Shown here one piece after another: positions 1 to 11,640 of a DNA stretch of 64,000 bases. Origin of the DNA: Scylla paramamosain (taxonomy: Eukaryota; Arthropoda; Malacostraca; Decapoda; Portunidae); assembly GCF_035594125.1 (NCBI RefSeq), contig NC_087173.1:17359255-17423254 (forward strand), in the 5' to 3' direction. Under the pieces are notes generated by a model. That model worked only from the letters and a program-made list of their open reading frames with translations, did not search any database and was not told where the DNA came from. The first letter of the stretch is position 1; every line of letters starts with the position of its first letter. A program made the position numbers and the translations under genes.

Positions 1-659
1 TCGGAATGTCTTCTCGGTTCTTGCCAACTTCCCCTTGAAAACCAAGAGTAAACTCCTTAATGAGACACGCTTGGCACTGCACTGTGGTGTCATCAGTTAG
101 GCCACTGTGCCAAACAAGCTGCGCTAAAATATCATATTAATCTAACTATTCGTTAGGAAGATATTAGCGAAAAACGATGCTTCACAGCGTTTGAAATTGA
201 TAGTAGATGATTAGTAACTCTTAACCCTTTCACTTCGATACGAAACAATTAACAACACCAGAAGTAATACATGGAATCTTTATAACCATCTTAAAGAAAG
301 TAGAGGAACAAAAAGAATAGATTTTACAATTTCTATCCAGTTTAAAGATCACCCTTAACGGAAAGTATCACCCTTAACGTGGCAAAGTCCTCTAATGGTA
401 CTGGCGTCTGATGGAACCAATGACGTGGTGCTGAAGGGACAGATGGTGACGCTGCACGTTTGAGAACACAGGGCGCCGGAGTGAACGCCTTGCCAGTGAA
501 GTGCTCCAGTGAGGATTCTGTTCTCTGTGCTTTTCTTTCAGTCATGTGACTCGTATAAAGTGCAAAGATTTCTATAGTATACCCAGACACCATCCTTATT
601 TATTTATTTATTTATTCATTTCTTGCCTAAGTCGGCTTTCCTTGTTAGTAAGTCTTCCA

Positions 660-970
660 CTTTTTAATACTTTAGATACACCAATAATATGCCCCTATGT
701 ATTTTTTTTCAACAGAGACATAAATAATACGACCGTTTGTACGTAAGATTTTTTTAAACACAAACACAAATAATCACATGTCCGTATGTAGATAAGTTTT
801 TTTTCTTCTAAACAGTTCGATACACCAATACTATGTCCGTATGTAGGTAAGATTTTTTTTAATATACTTAAATATACCAATGATATGTCCGTATGTGGGT
901 AATTTTTTTTTAACACACTCAGATACACAAAATAATATGACCGCATATGTAAGTATATATGAAGGTACCG
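660..970. repeat. Degenerate tandem repeat, unit about 60-68 bp
   Basis: About five diverged units follow one another. Each contains a version of ACACCAATAATATG, then a CCGTATGTAGGTAAG-like block and a run of 7-9 T. No gene is visible here or in bases 1-659, which look like ordinary AT-rich intergenic DNA. Confidence 0.6.
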
Positions 971-971
971 T

Positions 972-1150
972 AAGTAGGTATGCACGCACATCAACAAGGC
1001 CACACACGACAAAACACCAGTAAAGACTCTGAAATCCCACACAAGTCAGGGTATATAGACAGGTAGGTATATATATATAGGTAAGTATGCACGTACATCA
1101 ACACAGGCCACACACGCAACAAAACACCAATAACGACAATGAAATATCAG
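972..1150. repeat. Local duplication, two copies about 107 bp apart
   Basis: A block beginning with GTATGCACG and containing CATCAACA, GGCCACACACG and ACAAAACACCA occurs near 975 and again near 1084. It is a local duplication upstream of gene A with no coding content. Confidence 0.6.
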
Positions 1151-1306
1151 ACGAGCCGGGGAGTGTTTGCTGAATGAAACACCGACGCATCGAGGGAGGG
1201 AAGGCAAAGTTTCGCTCACTCCCTCCTGCTGCTGCCCTCGCTGCTGCCTCACACCTCACACCTCACCTGTGCACCACCACCGCCTCGCCTCACGTTTTTT
1301 CTGTAT

Positions 1307-1606
1307 CCTAATATAACCTGACCTAACCTAACCTAACGATCTAACTGGTCTAACCTAAACCAACCTGACATAACCTAAGTGACCTAACCTAACTAGCACT
1401 TAACCTAATCAACCTAACGTAACCTGACGTAACCTAACTTAACCTAACCTGATCCTAACTTGACCTGACCTGACCTAACTTAACCTGACCTAACCTCATC
1501 ACTTAACCTAACCAAACTTAACAACACTGCACCGCCGCCTCGTCTCACACACTCATTCTGCACCGTGACTTAACTAACCTGACGTGACCTGACCTGACCT
1601 GACGTA
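1307..1606. repeat. Degenerate CCTAA (telomere-type) repeat tract
   Basis: About 300 bp are dominated by CCTAA, CCTGA and related 5-6 base words (TAACCTAACCTAACC and variants). This is the complement strand of TTAGG, the usual arthropod telomere repeat. The array is imperfect, with many CCTGA variants, so it is an old interstitial tract and not a live telomere. It ends three bases before the start codon of gene A and so would lie in that gene's promoter or 5' UTR. Confidence 0.7.
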
Positions 1607-1609
1607 ACC

Positions 1610-4212
1610 ATGGTGGACTTAATCGCAATCCTGGGGCTGTCAGTGGCGGTGGTGGTGCTGGTGTGGCTGGCGACATGCGGGACCAGCTGCCGGCCTCCCT
1701 GGAAGTGGTGAGTGCTGCTGCTTCATCTGTCTGTCTGTCTGTCTGTCTTTCTGGCTTTCTGTCTGTTTGAAGGTTTCCTAATTCCTTCCTTGTTAATGTG
1801 TGTTGTGTATACGAGCTTTTATTTATTTTATTTATGTAGTATGTATCTTTTTACGTAACCCTGTTCTAGTGAAGGGGCCGCCGTGGTGCAGTACATGCAG
1901 TGGGACAGCCGCATTTAGGGGGCCGAGTGGTCCTCATGCGCAAGGGTTGCAATTCTGGTCACGGGATAGGGAGGGCATCCACTCAGGGTAACGGTTTCCA
2001 AATGCCGAATCCAAAGTTCTTCGTTAGGAGGCACCGTCCTGGCCTTGATGCATTTGGGAAAACCGAATAAAATCCTTGTTCTAGTAAAGTTTGTATTCTC
2101 ATTCATTATACAGTTGCGTAATTAAGAATCTTGTCTACATATACACTGATGACTGACTGAGTGACTGATGCGAGTGTAACAAAGCACTGTTATGTTTCTA
2201 TTTTATACTTGTCAGTGTGAGACGAACGTAAGCAAACTCTTGGCAGACTGACTGCTCTACGAAATGCTAAATTCGTCCAGAGTAAATTTCCAATGACAAA
2301 GTTCCTCAATCTACTAACCTTAATTGCCACGGCAACTATTTAAAGGAGAGACGAGTGCAATGTTCGCGACGAAAATTTACTTGACGTCACAGCGCTAGGA
2401 ACAACAAAATCTTACTAAACATAAACAAAGTAAAAAAGGGGGAATTAAAGAATAGATTTGGCAGTTTTTAGCCAGTAGAATGTTTAGAGATGGCAGTGGA
2501 GCAAGAATAAAGATCTCGGAATGGTTAGTAATTAGAACATATACCAAATCGCAGGGGGAAGTGACAGACAGAACCGCTAACTGTAACATCTTCAGTAGAG
2601 ATCCCTTCGTCTGCACGTGTGAGCTTGTGGTCCATCACAGCCTTTAGTTCGCCTGCTTTCCTTCGTCACTTCCACACACACTACTCCATTTGCTATATTT
2701 CATCCCTTTTATTTAAACACAATGCATTTATTCATTTTAAAACTTCTTCATTTTCTCCAATTCTTCATTTCATTCATTTTATCTAAGCTTCATTTCCATT
2801 TCACTACTTTATCTAACATCACTAATTCCTTCACTTCATTACTCCTTATCTTTTCTAACTCTTCATTTCAAGCTCTTTTCTTCCTCCCCCCCATTCACTC
2901 ATTCATTTATTTACTCCATCTCCTCCAACTCTTCACCTCACCCTCTTGTATCTAATCCCCCTTTATCCATTCACTTCATAATCATCCTATCTTACTCTTT
3001 TCACCCTCTGTATCTCTTTCATCTTCATCTCTTCATTTCATCCATTCATTCACTCACTTCATAGTCCATTCGTAATCTCCAGTTCTTCATTTCACCCGCT
3101 TATCTAACCCTTCTACATTCACTCACTCCTCCCACCTTCGCCTCCACAGCTGCAGGCGTCGCAACCAAGCCCAGGACATGGTGACAATACAAGTGGACCT
3201 GAGGAGCGGCGAGGTTCAAACGTGCACCAACAACCTGGGAACAGCCTCCTCCCAGTCGCCCCTGCACGTCACACAAGTCTCCAGTTTGTCCCAGCAAGGG
3301 ATACAGGATGAGGTGAAGGTAACGCCGAGGACGAGGACGCCCACACGCACTTACGCCTCGCACATCACCACAGCCACGCAGACTTACCTCTCCTCGCCTC
3401 TCAGCCTCAGCATAGCAGCGTTAGAGTACTCATCGGAGGTCACACCGCTTGACAAGAGTATGTGGGAGAGTTTAAGCCCGTCCACCAGTCCCACCAGCAC
3501 AGCAAGCACCGAACGCTCCCTCTCGAACACGTCAAGTTACATCAACACCACGTACTTCGAGGAAGTCCCACAGGCGACCAAGCAACTCCTCGACAGTCCT
3601 GGCCAGCTCAGCACCCAAGAGGCTCCCAAGACAGGGGTGTTGATAGAACTGGATAGACTCGACAACCGCGCCAGCTCCTCCTCTCTCCAGTTCACGTCAG
3701 GGTCCTCAGACGACTCCAGCCTGACCAGAAGCACCTCGACTCTCCTCGCTAAGTCCGACCCTTGTATCTTCCCTGACTTGGCGGACCCTGACGTGGAATT
3801 TAACGAAAACAAGGAGAACGCTGAAGAGAACAAAGAGAACGTTGATCCCAATGCCATCCGTCCTTCGTGTTCTGGCGTGGCATCGAACACAGAACTTCCT
3901 GAAGACACCCTTAAACAAACCCTTAAACCTAACCCAGGACATACCACTGCACTAGTCGCCGAAGTGGATGAAGAGGGACAGAATCTAATCTCTTGCTCGT
4001 CTGTAGAGTGCGAGGCAGGAGCACTACCAGACCCACTGCCAGACTCGTCAACCTCCCCCGCCTTGCCTGTCGCCAAGGAAGAGGACGACGCCCAGGTGCC
4101 AGACTCGGACATTGAGAGCTACCACACCTGTGAGGACGGCGCGAGTGACAGGGAGGAGGACACGCCCACCAAGGAAAGCGTGAAGGAGAATCTTGACTTG
4201 ACTACTGACTGA
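1610..4212 (+). CDS. Gene A: single-pass membrane protein with long acidic Ser/Thr-rich tail (two exons)
   Basis: Exon 1 is 1610-1707, the intron 1708-3149 (GTGAGT..CACAG, phase 2) and exon 2 3150-4212, giving 386 residues. The start ACCATGG has a good context. Residues 3-22 form a hydrophobic membrane segment right at the N-terminus with no ectodomain to speak of. Cys23, Cys27, Cys33 and Cys34 with Arg35-37 follow it: a basic stop-transfer region and plausible palmitoylation cluster, and the splice junction rebuilds Cys33. Residues 38-386 are hydrophilic, Ser/Thr-rich and increasingly acidic, with KEN at 254-256, 261-263 and 378-380. Topology is probably N-out/C-in. It is the first gene of a same-strand array sharing this exon plan. 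I recognise no family or enzymatic motif. The junction is inferred from frame continuity; an exon-2-only protein from the ATG at 3178 is the alternative. Confidence 0.78.
1872..2100 (+). mobile_element. tRNA-derived SINE in the intron of gene A
   Basis: An A-box-like GTGGTGCAGTACA near 1883 and a B-box-like GGGTTGCAATTC near 1944 are spaced as in a tRNA. A non-tRNA body ending near 2100 follows. The internal promoter is degenerate, so this is an old copy. Confidence 0.5.
2640..3148 (+). other. Pyrimidine-rich 3' half of gene A intron
   Basis: Repeated CTTCATTTC-type words give about 500 bases of C/T/A-rich, G-poor sequence running to the acceptor at 3149. The tract would act as an extended polypyrimidine region. 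No coding signal is seen. Confidence 0.55.
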
Positions 4213-4494
4213 TGCTTTGGTTGTGTTAAGTGAGTGAGAGAGTGGCTGAGAGAGTGGCTGAATGGTGAATGAATAAGTGTAGGTGTGTGATGCATTTTTT
4301 AAAGTTTTAGAGAAATTAATTTAGATTCTTACGAGCACTATGTCCTGGTGTGAATTTTTATCTCTAAATGATCGCGTTCCTTTAGCATGTTATTTTTATT
4401 GAATGACGAAGCTCCTCTGGCTGATTATACTTCCATTATGTACACTGAGCATAACCTGTAACGTGGGAATGCTGTCTCGGAAAGGTTTTGGTGT

Positions 4495-5047
4495 GTCTAT
4501 CAGACTGACTTCAAGAATACAAAATCTTAAGACACGAGAAATGTTTATTACTTCATTGACCCAAAGTTGTAAGAAAAATTCGTACCTTACTCAAATTAAA
4601 AAACTTACGTAGCTAAATTTAAATATATAATGATAATGAAAAAAATACGTAAACCAGGTAATAAGTGCTTTAACCTGCGGAGCAACTAAAAAGGACCCTC
4701 CCCAGCGGCTGGGGGGGGTTCTAATTTTTAGACGCGTCACAAACCTTTTTGGTCATACGGAGGAGCTCGCCTGCACACGCCGCGCCAAGCGTCGTGCCGC
4801 CATGATGGTTGTGGCGAGTGACATGTTGCTATAGATGACACTGTGTTTTCAATATGTGGGACTTTATCTGCATTCTGATCACACTATCGTGTTCACGAGT
4901 TTTTCCTACTTAATGTAATAATATATTTCAGCATTCAATTATTAACTTCAAAACAGCGATAGCGATCATAAGTATAACATGTTATAAAATTATAACATCT
5001 TTACAGTTCAACTCATTATTCGTAATACCATTTTCTTTTTTGTTTTG

Positions 5048-5105
<58 letters not shown>

Positions 5106-5730
5106 TACATCTTGATTCCACAGTCACTGGTGAGTCTGATGGTGTCAACCAAAGCTGGCTGTCCCGCATATGAAGTGAGTTATGGCATATAACTGACGCA
5201 CTTTGCGCGCTCGATAAGTCGAAATATGCAAAACACAGCAAAACGGCGGTGGGTCTGACAAAGAAATGCCATAAAATAAGAATGATGCGCCGTCAAAAGT
5301 TCCTCAAAGGAGTTTTCGAGACTGAAATAGCAATTTTTATATGCGATGGACACCTAAAGGTGCTCCTGGCTAAATCTTTATTGAACCCTCCAGGGCCAGG
5401 CGGAGCGATGGGTTGTAGAGACATGCGCTAACAAAATAATCCCCTCGCTCCGTAGAAAAAAAAAAAAAAAAAAAAGACTAAAATATGTTTATTACTTCAC
5501 CAATCAAAGTTCTAAGAAAAATTCGCACCTTAATCAAATGACAAATAACTTTAGTACCTTAACAGATAATGACAATGAAACGAAAAGTATACTGACAAAC
5601 ACAAAATGCATAAAGACACGAAAAATGCTGATTGCTTCACTGATCAAACGGTGTATGAAAAACTCGTACCTTACTCCAACGACAAAAATAGCCTACGTAG
5701 ATCTGTACATAATAATAATGAAATAATGAA
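4495..5730. repeat. Three diverged copies of a ~100-130-bp local repeat
   Basis: Copies lie near 4525-4650, 5480-5585 and 5600-5730. Each carries a version of AAGACACGAGAAATG, ACTTCA, a run such as GTAAGAAAAATTCG, TACCTTA and then an A/T-rich tail with ATGATAATGAAA. They point to segmental or mobile-element-derived duplication. Confidence 0.5.
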
Positions 5731-5971
5731 ATAAAAAGTAAAATTAAGGTAAACAACAATGAAACACAAAAGAAAACAAAGAATTAACGTAATTAAAATC
5801 CTGAGAAACACCATTTGAGGAAAGATTTTTTACTTGATTGGCTTAATTTACTGCATTAAAGATTCAGACAACAGAACAGTTTAAATCTGAGACAGGACAG
5901 GTAATGCAAAATAAAGTACAACACACACACACACACACAGGAGGGAGGGCGGGAGGCTTGGGAGATGGATG

Positions 5972-5973
<2 letters not shown>

Positions 5974-6029
<56 letters not shown>
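5974..6029. repeat. (GA)n microsatellite
   Basis: About 28 uninterrupted GA units. Open frames on both strands here are artefacts of the repeat. Confidence 0.95.
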
Positions 6030-6033
<4 letters not shown>

Positions 6034-6442
6034 GATGTAGAGTTAAGGGAAGAAGATCGCAGGGAAGACAGAGCGACGGAGGGATGGAATTGTGTGATGG
6101 AGAGAACAGTTTGGGAGATGAGAAGACCTTGGGAAATATCGTATATGAAGGGGAAAAGTAAATACATGGGAAAAAATAGGTACAATGACAGATAAGTAAT
6201 AAAAGTTCGTCAAAAATAGATAATAAATAATAATAGATAATAAATTGATAATAATAAACAAAAATAATGTTAGGCAGTGTACAGTTACTAGCAGCTATTG
6301 TTGTGCGAGGAACGGTGGAGTTGAAGTGTCGCAATAGAAGTGTAGTGCAGCGTGACGTGGCAGCCGAAGCAAGTTGTGTCTGCAGAGTTGTGTGTGTCAC
6401 CCAGAGCGCAGGTCATTAAATTCCTTAAAAGACGAGGCATGG

Positions 6443-6658
6443 ACCGTATTCTGAAACATCTGCGCCACACCTCCACTACTTCAAAAACTCTCTAGTTGAA
6501 GCTTCAAGGGTTTTTAAAAGTGTTTGCACAATTCCGATGACAGATTAACAAGATTTCTATTTTATTATCAGGTGAAACACCCTTGAGAATCCTGTAAATG
6601 ATCTCTGTGGCCTTGGAAAATAGTCGTGGTGGGAGAGCAAGACGTTTCTTATTACGGG
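6443..6658 (+). mobile_element. MITE copy 1 of a dispersed hairpin-type family
   Basis: The element begins with CGTATTCTGAAAC and ends near TTTCTTATTACGG, an imperfect inverted copy of its start. Internally it has CACCTCCACTACTT, AGATTAACAAGATTTCTA and GTGGCCTTGGAAAATAG. The same core recurs at 8588, 26590, 36845, 38126, 54158, 57667, 58408 and 62626. It has no coding capacity. Confidence 0.75.
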
Positions 6659-7329
6659 CCATATCCTCAACATAGTCAGAGAAGTGTTAGCTAAACATCA
6701 GGTGCGCGCCTTATACAACAGAGTAACGAGCTGGGTTGAGTGGAGAGCACACCAAGGAATACTCTCATCCCAGGTACTGTGTCTTGAGGCTTCCCCGAGT
6801 CTCTACATCAAGGAACATCGCAGCTACCAGTACTGTTCTTCCCCTCATCCCTACAAGCCCAAGTTTAACATAAATAATAAGTGATAATAACATACAAACC
6901 AATTAGCCACAGTGTAATTAGAAACAAAACGCTCCTACACCAAGGAAGCGACACACTGGTGAAGCCTCGGACTCGTTCACAGAGGCGAGGAGACAGGCAG
7001 TGGTGGTGAGCAGGCAGCACGCGGGCACCACAGCCATCCACCGCCCCTCGCCGCCGCCAGCACACCAGCTTGGGCCGAGACACACTACCGCCCTCTCGCG
7101 CCAACTCAACTAAACTCGCTGAGGAAGAACTATGTGTCTTGATAAGGAAGAGAGTCCCTGTGTCACTTTATAAGGAAAACTGCCCTTCTGTGTCTCTTAA
7201 GAAGGAAAAGCTGTGTCACTTACTGAGGAAAGGTTGCGTCTCGGTGTCTCTTCATAAAAGCGGCAAGATATCACTATTGTTGTGTCCATAAATTTGGGTT
7301 ATACATAAAGGCGCTGCAAAAAATGTGAA

Positions 7330-8160
7330 ACTGAGAAGATGAGACTGTGAAGCGAGCAAGAGAGAGAGAGAGAGAGAGAGAGACTGAAGCAGCGAGCAGA
7401 GACCGTGAAGACATCAAATAGAGCAAGTTTCCGTGACTGGTAAAGGAAAAAGAAACAAGCAAACAAAAAACAAAAAAAAGCAATAATAAAAAAGCAATAA
7501 TAAAAACGTTCTTAATAAAAAAAAATCGAAACAAAGAAAAATAACCAAAAAAAACATCAGGACAAAACACAAACAAATCGAATAAAACAAACCAGAAGCG
7601 GTGACAGACAAGCCAAAGAAGGAAAAGGAAAACAAACTCGAAGAAACTGAACTGAGTGGAACTTCCTGAAGGAGACGAGGAAAACGAATAGGAAGAAGAA
7701 AACGAAGAGGAAGAGGCGGAGAAAGAGTAAGAGAGGATAGCGAGAGAAGAGGAAAGTTAGAAAAGGGAGACGAGAGAGGATAACGAGGGAGAAGAGGAAA
7801 GGACAAGGAGAGAAAGAGGAATAAGAGAAAAAAAGGCAGAGGAAGAAGAGGAAGAGAATAAAGAGGGGAAAGAGGAGGAAGAAAGGAAAAGAGTAAGAGA
7901 TAGAGGAATACGAAGAGGAAGAGGAGAGAGAAAGGAAAAGAGAAATACGAGGAGGAAAAAGGAGAAAGAGGAAGAGAGGATAACGAGGAATACGAGGGAG
8001 AAGAGGAAGAGAAAGAAAAAGAATACAAGGAAGAAGAGGAATACAAAGTTGAGAAGAGAAGTTGAGAAGAGAAGAGAAAACTAGAGTAAGAAAAGTAAAC
8101 CAAGGAACAAGACAAGAAAGAAAACGAAGAAGAGAAAACGGGAAGAAGAGCATCGTAACA
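7330..8160 (+). other. Purine-rich sequence upstream of gene B
   Basis: About 800 bases are almost entirely A and G on the + strand (AGGAAGAGGAAGAG-like words, with a perfect GA run at 7359-7382). They lead into the start codon of gene B and may be its 5' UTR. The long complementary-strand open frame is a composition artefact. Confidence 0.55.
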
Positions 8161-8188
8161 TTTTCTCTTCTGTCTGTGAACTTTTGAC

Positions 8189-9102
8189 ATGAATCTAGAA
8201 CTTACGAACACCACCACCATCACCACTACGCCCACCACCACCACCACCATGCCCCCGCCCCCGCCCACGCCCACGCCCTGGCCGGCGCTGGCGCTCCTGG
8301 TGCTGGTGGGCGTGATACTGCTTGCCTTTGCGGTGTGGGCGTGGCGCGACATCAGAGACACGTGGCGGTGGTATCAGGAGTAAGTAGAATTGTGCTGTTT
8401 CTTTGTTTGTGTTCCTGTTTGTATGTCTGTTTCTGTCTGTCTGTGTTTAATTTGTCTGTTTTTCTCTGATTCTTTGTCTCTGTCTCGATCTCTCGTTTCC
8501 CTATGTATCTGTCGTCTTTGTGCTTCTATCGGTCTGTCTGTCTGTCTCTCACGCATCCTGGCAGTTAATTATTTGTCTGTCTCTAGCCCGTATTCTGAAA
8601 CACTACTGCCCCACACCTCCACTACTTTCAAAAGGCTCTTGTTGAAGTTACACGGATTCTTAATGTTGTTGCTATGATTCTAGTGACAGAGTAACAAGAC
8701 TTCTACATTATTAAGAGGAAAAACACTCTTGAGAACCCAGCTAGCTAATCATCAGTGTAGCCTCTGAAAGCAGTCTTAGTGAGAAGGGCGAGCGAAGAGT
8801 TTCTGAATATTATGATTTGTCTCACGTATCCTGACTCTTCACTGTCCGTTCCTCCGTGTCTGTCCCCGTCATTCGCATCCCCATCACACAGAGTCGTGTT
8901 TCTGGATGAGCAAGAGTTGGAGAGAGAGCGAGAGGCAGAAAGACGAGCAGACCAGAGCAATGCAGTGAACGAGAGCGACCGCACCTCTAGACCCTCCCGC
9001 AACGCCCAGCAGTCCCGTGACCAGCAGCGGCGCTCCAGACTCGGGGAAAGACACCCTCTGGCCCACCCCGTCACCCCTTACTTCGCTCTTGGCACGGAGT
9101 GA
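8189..9102 (+). CDS. Gene B: small single-pass membrane protein with Thr/Pro-rich N-terminus (two exons)
   Basis: Exon 1 is 8189-8379, the intron 8380-8891 (GTAAGT..CACAG, phase 2) and exon 2 8892-9102, giving 133 residues. Residues 6-32 are almost all Thr and Pro, a likely O-glycosylated stalk, with an N-glycosylation sequon at Asn7. There is no signal peptide. Residues 33-52 form the membrane segment, followed by a Trp/Arg-rich stretch (WRDIRDTWRWYQ) and then the exon junction. The tail opens with a highly charged Glu/Arg helix (about residues 65-85) and ends in an Arg/Ser/Gln-rich region. Topology is probably N-out/C-in. The intron contains a MITE. AATAAA at 9256-9261 and 9367-9372 are candidate poly(A) signals. 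No family is recognised. Without splicing the frame stops inside the donor. Confidence 0.75.
8588..8813 (+). mobile_element. MITE copy 2 (inside gene B intron)
   Basis: It starts CCCGTATTCTGAAACAC, contains CTCCACTACTTTCAAAAGG and GAGAACCCAGCTA, and ends with a degenerate inverted copy of the start near 8813. It matches copy 1 along its length and occupies nearly half of the 512-bp intron. Confidence 0.75.
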
Positions 9103-10640
9103 GTCACGCCGGGGAAGATGGAGGTGCAGGAGGGAAGGAAGGGAGGGTAAGAGAAAGGAGAGGGAAAAGACGTGCAAGAGGAAAGGAAGGAAATTAAGGC
9201 AGGATAAAAGAAAGGAAAGGGAAAAGAGCCTAATAGGAGGGAAGGAAATTAAAGGAATAAAGACAAAAGAGAAAGAAGAGGGAAAAGACATACATGAGGG
9301 AAGGAAAGTAAGGCAGGGCAAGGGAAAGAAGGAAAATGAAAGGAAAAGTTGAAAAAGACGAAGAAAAAATAAAGGATAAAGGACTATGGTACACAAAAAA
9401 AAAGGAAAAAAAAAAAAAGGCAAGAGTTTAGGTAGTGAGAAGTGTACAGATGATTTTTAACTCCTTGACTGTTAAACAAGGAAATGGTTAGCTTAATTTG
9501 AATGACGCTAAACATTTTTACTGAGCACTAAAGGGTTATTCTGGGCATTCATTTCTCCCGATCGTTTCTTGTGTTTTTCAAAGTTTGACACTGCCAGCTT
9601 CATCTGAGTGACCCTGAGCACTTTTACTGGCCATATAGGAAACTAGAAGCACTAAGACTTTTATTTGCAGCTTCTCTTGATTGATTTCTCTTTGTATCAT
9701 TCGAAATTTTAGTCTGAATTTGCACCACAATTTTTTTTTTTTTTTTAAGGCTGAGAAGTTATAGATTCAATTTTAAGGGCACTTTTTCACTTCTTTAAAG
9801 CGGAGAAGTTCTAGCAGACGGAAGTTTGAGGGAAGTTTTCGAATTTTTTTTAAAGCTGAGAAGTTTTCGATTTTTTTTTAAAGCTGAGAAGTCTAATGCG
9901 TGAAGGTTGACAGGCAGTTTTTTTTTTTTTTATCAGGTGCTTTGATATTTTTAGTATATTGCTGGAGTGTGTTGTTTTAATGTTTGTGGTCGACGCGGTG
10001 GTGTCCTCAAGCTGTTGTTCTCTACGGCAGTGTTTTAAGTTTTGTTACAATGACGTAGTTTGTATTTTACAATAACAAAATCACAGCTTTTGTTAGAGTT
10101 CCATTGTTTTTGCTTTTAACAGTCATCGCTCTATGTTCTTTTCCATTACCTTTTTTTCTTTCTTTCTTCAATCGTTTTACCCTTTGCTAAAATTACTTTG
10201 TTTTTATTTTCACTTGTAATCGGTCAATATAATTCTTCACGAGTCTACTTCTTTATTCTTTCTTGTTAGAATTTCTTTTGTTCCATTGTATTTTTTCACC
10301 TGTAATCGCTCGATTTTTTTTTTTTTTTTGTTAGTTTTTGTATTTTCTCTTAAACGTATCTGTTTTTCTCCTTTCTCCCATCTAACATGCTGACACTTTC
10401 GTCTTCCAAATCTCAAGAGGCAATGGAAAACATTCAGTTGTTCTGTCCGTGTCATTTTATTCATTGTATAAAATAAAACTGAACTGAGCCAAAACGAACT
10501 GTACTTCTCCTTGATAAGACCCACTTTTCTTTCAAACATCTAACAAAAATCTAGACTTCCCTTTACATTACAATAAAAAAAAAAAATACTTCCCTGTTAC
10601 TCCCCGATGAAAACCTACTTGGTAATGATTTTTACTGATA
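9103..10640. other. Gene B 3' flank; no gene
   Basis: Purine-rich sequence (9110-9420) with AATAAA at 9256 and 9367 suggests the gene B 3' UTR. After about 9430 the region is T-rich, with poly-T runs and a short tandem AAAGCTGAGAAGTT near 9795-9890. No coding feature is convincing. Confidence 0.5.
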
Positions 10641-10642
10641 AA

Positions 10643-10766
<124 letters not shown>

Positions 10767-10804
10767 CCCTTAAACCTGCTTTCGCTTCATTTCTAATTAA
10801 TACA

Positions 10805-11150
10805 GTCAGACATGGAGACAGACGCAGAGACAACACAGATACGCAGAGAGAGACGGACACACAGACGCAGATATGAGAGACAGAGACAGAGACGCAGATA
10901 TAAGAGAAAGAGAGACACGGGAGACGGACAGAGGCACAGAGACCGAGAGACAGACACAGACAGACAGTGACAAAGAAGCATACAGATATAGACGCAGATA
11001 CAGACAGACAGAGACAGACAGTGACAAAGAAACATACACATACAGATATAGACGCAGATGCAGAGACAGACAAACACATACAGACGAGAAGGCAGACACA
11101 CACAGACACACAGACAAACACATGAACACATTGACAGACATACACAGAAG
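10805..11150. repeat. Degenerate GACAGA/CACAGA repeat tract
   Basis: About 350 bases of imperfect GAGACAGA, CAGACACA and GATATAGACGCAGA words. Open frames in all directions are repeat artefacts. Confidence 0.75.
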
Positions 11151-11640
11151 CAGCACCATGACATACATGGATTCATTATATTTTGATGCTGTTTGAGGAT
11201 TTTATTAAACTTTTGGATGGCAATTCTTATATAAAGTTCAAAGCCTTAAGCCACCCATCCACTACAACTATGTACACTTACGGTCACTTTGCTTCAGAAC
11301 ACTCCTCGCTGCCTCGCTGCGTGAAATATATACCAAGGAGGCAATGATGTTTTTAAAGTATTTTGTATTTATTTTTTACATATTTCCTCTTTTTCCTCCT
11401 CCTTTCATATGCATGTAGATAGACAGACATAGATAAACTTTTTTTTTTTTTTTTTATCCTAGATCGTTGATAATGACAGTGTCTCTATGGTCGTCGGAAG
11501 GAAATAAAGATGGTCGCCGCTGCACTCGCTGTCTTATTTATGTTGAAGATTCGGCTTCCCACCAGCCACTCTTTCACAGATTGACAGACATGATACGGTC
11601 ACGCCAGCAAGACGGACAAGGACAGAATCAACCGTTAATC
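11151..11640. other. Intergenic; no gene seen
   Basis: Mixed AT-rich sequence with a poly-T run near 11438-11455. Nothing else is supported. Confidence 0.4.

Larger units (their letters stand above)
4213..7330. other. Intergenic region between genes A and B
   Basis: No gene is seen. It holds a poly-T run (5050-5101), a poly-A run (5455-5475), a GA microsatellite, a MITE (6443-6658) and three diverged copies of a ~120-bp repeat. The rest is AT-rich and unstructured. No clear AATAAA follows gene A closely, so its 3' end is unplaced. Confidence 0.5.

Noticed and set aside
3537..4112. 191-codon open frame antisense to gene A exon 2
   Set aside because: It mirrors the Ser-rich composition of the tail; no start context, domain or splice logic supports it.
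7414..8361. 315-codon minus-strand frame rich in Ser, Phe and Leu
   Set aside because: It is the complement of a purine-rich tract upstream of gene B and reads through that gene's first exon.
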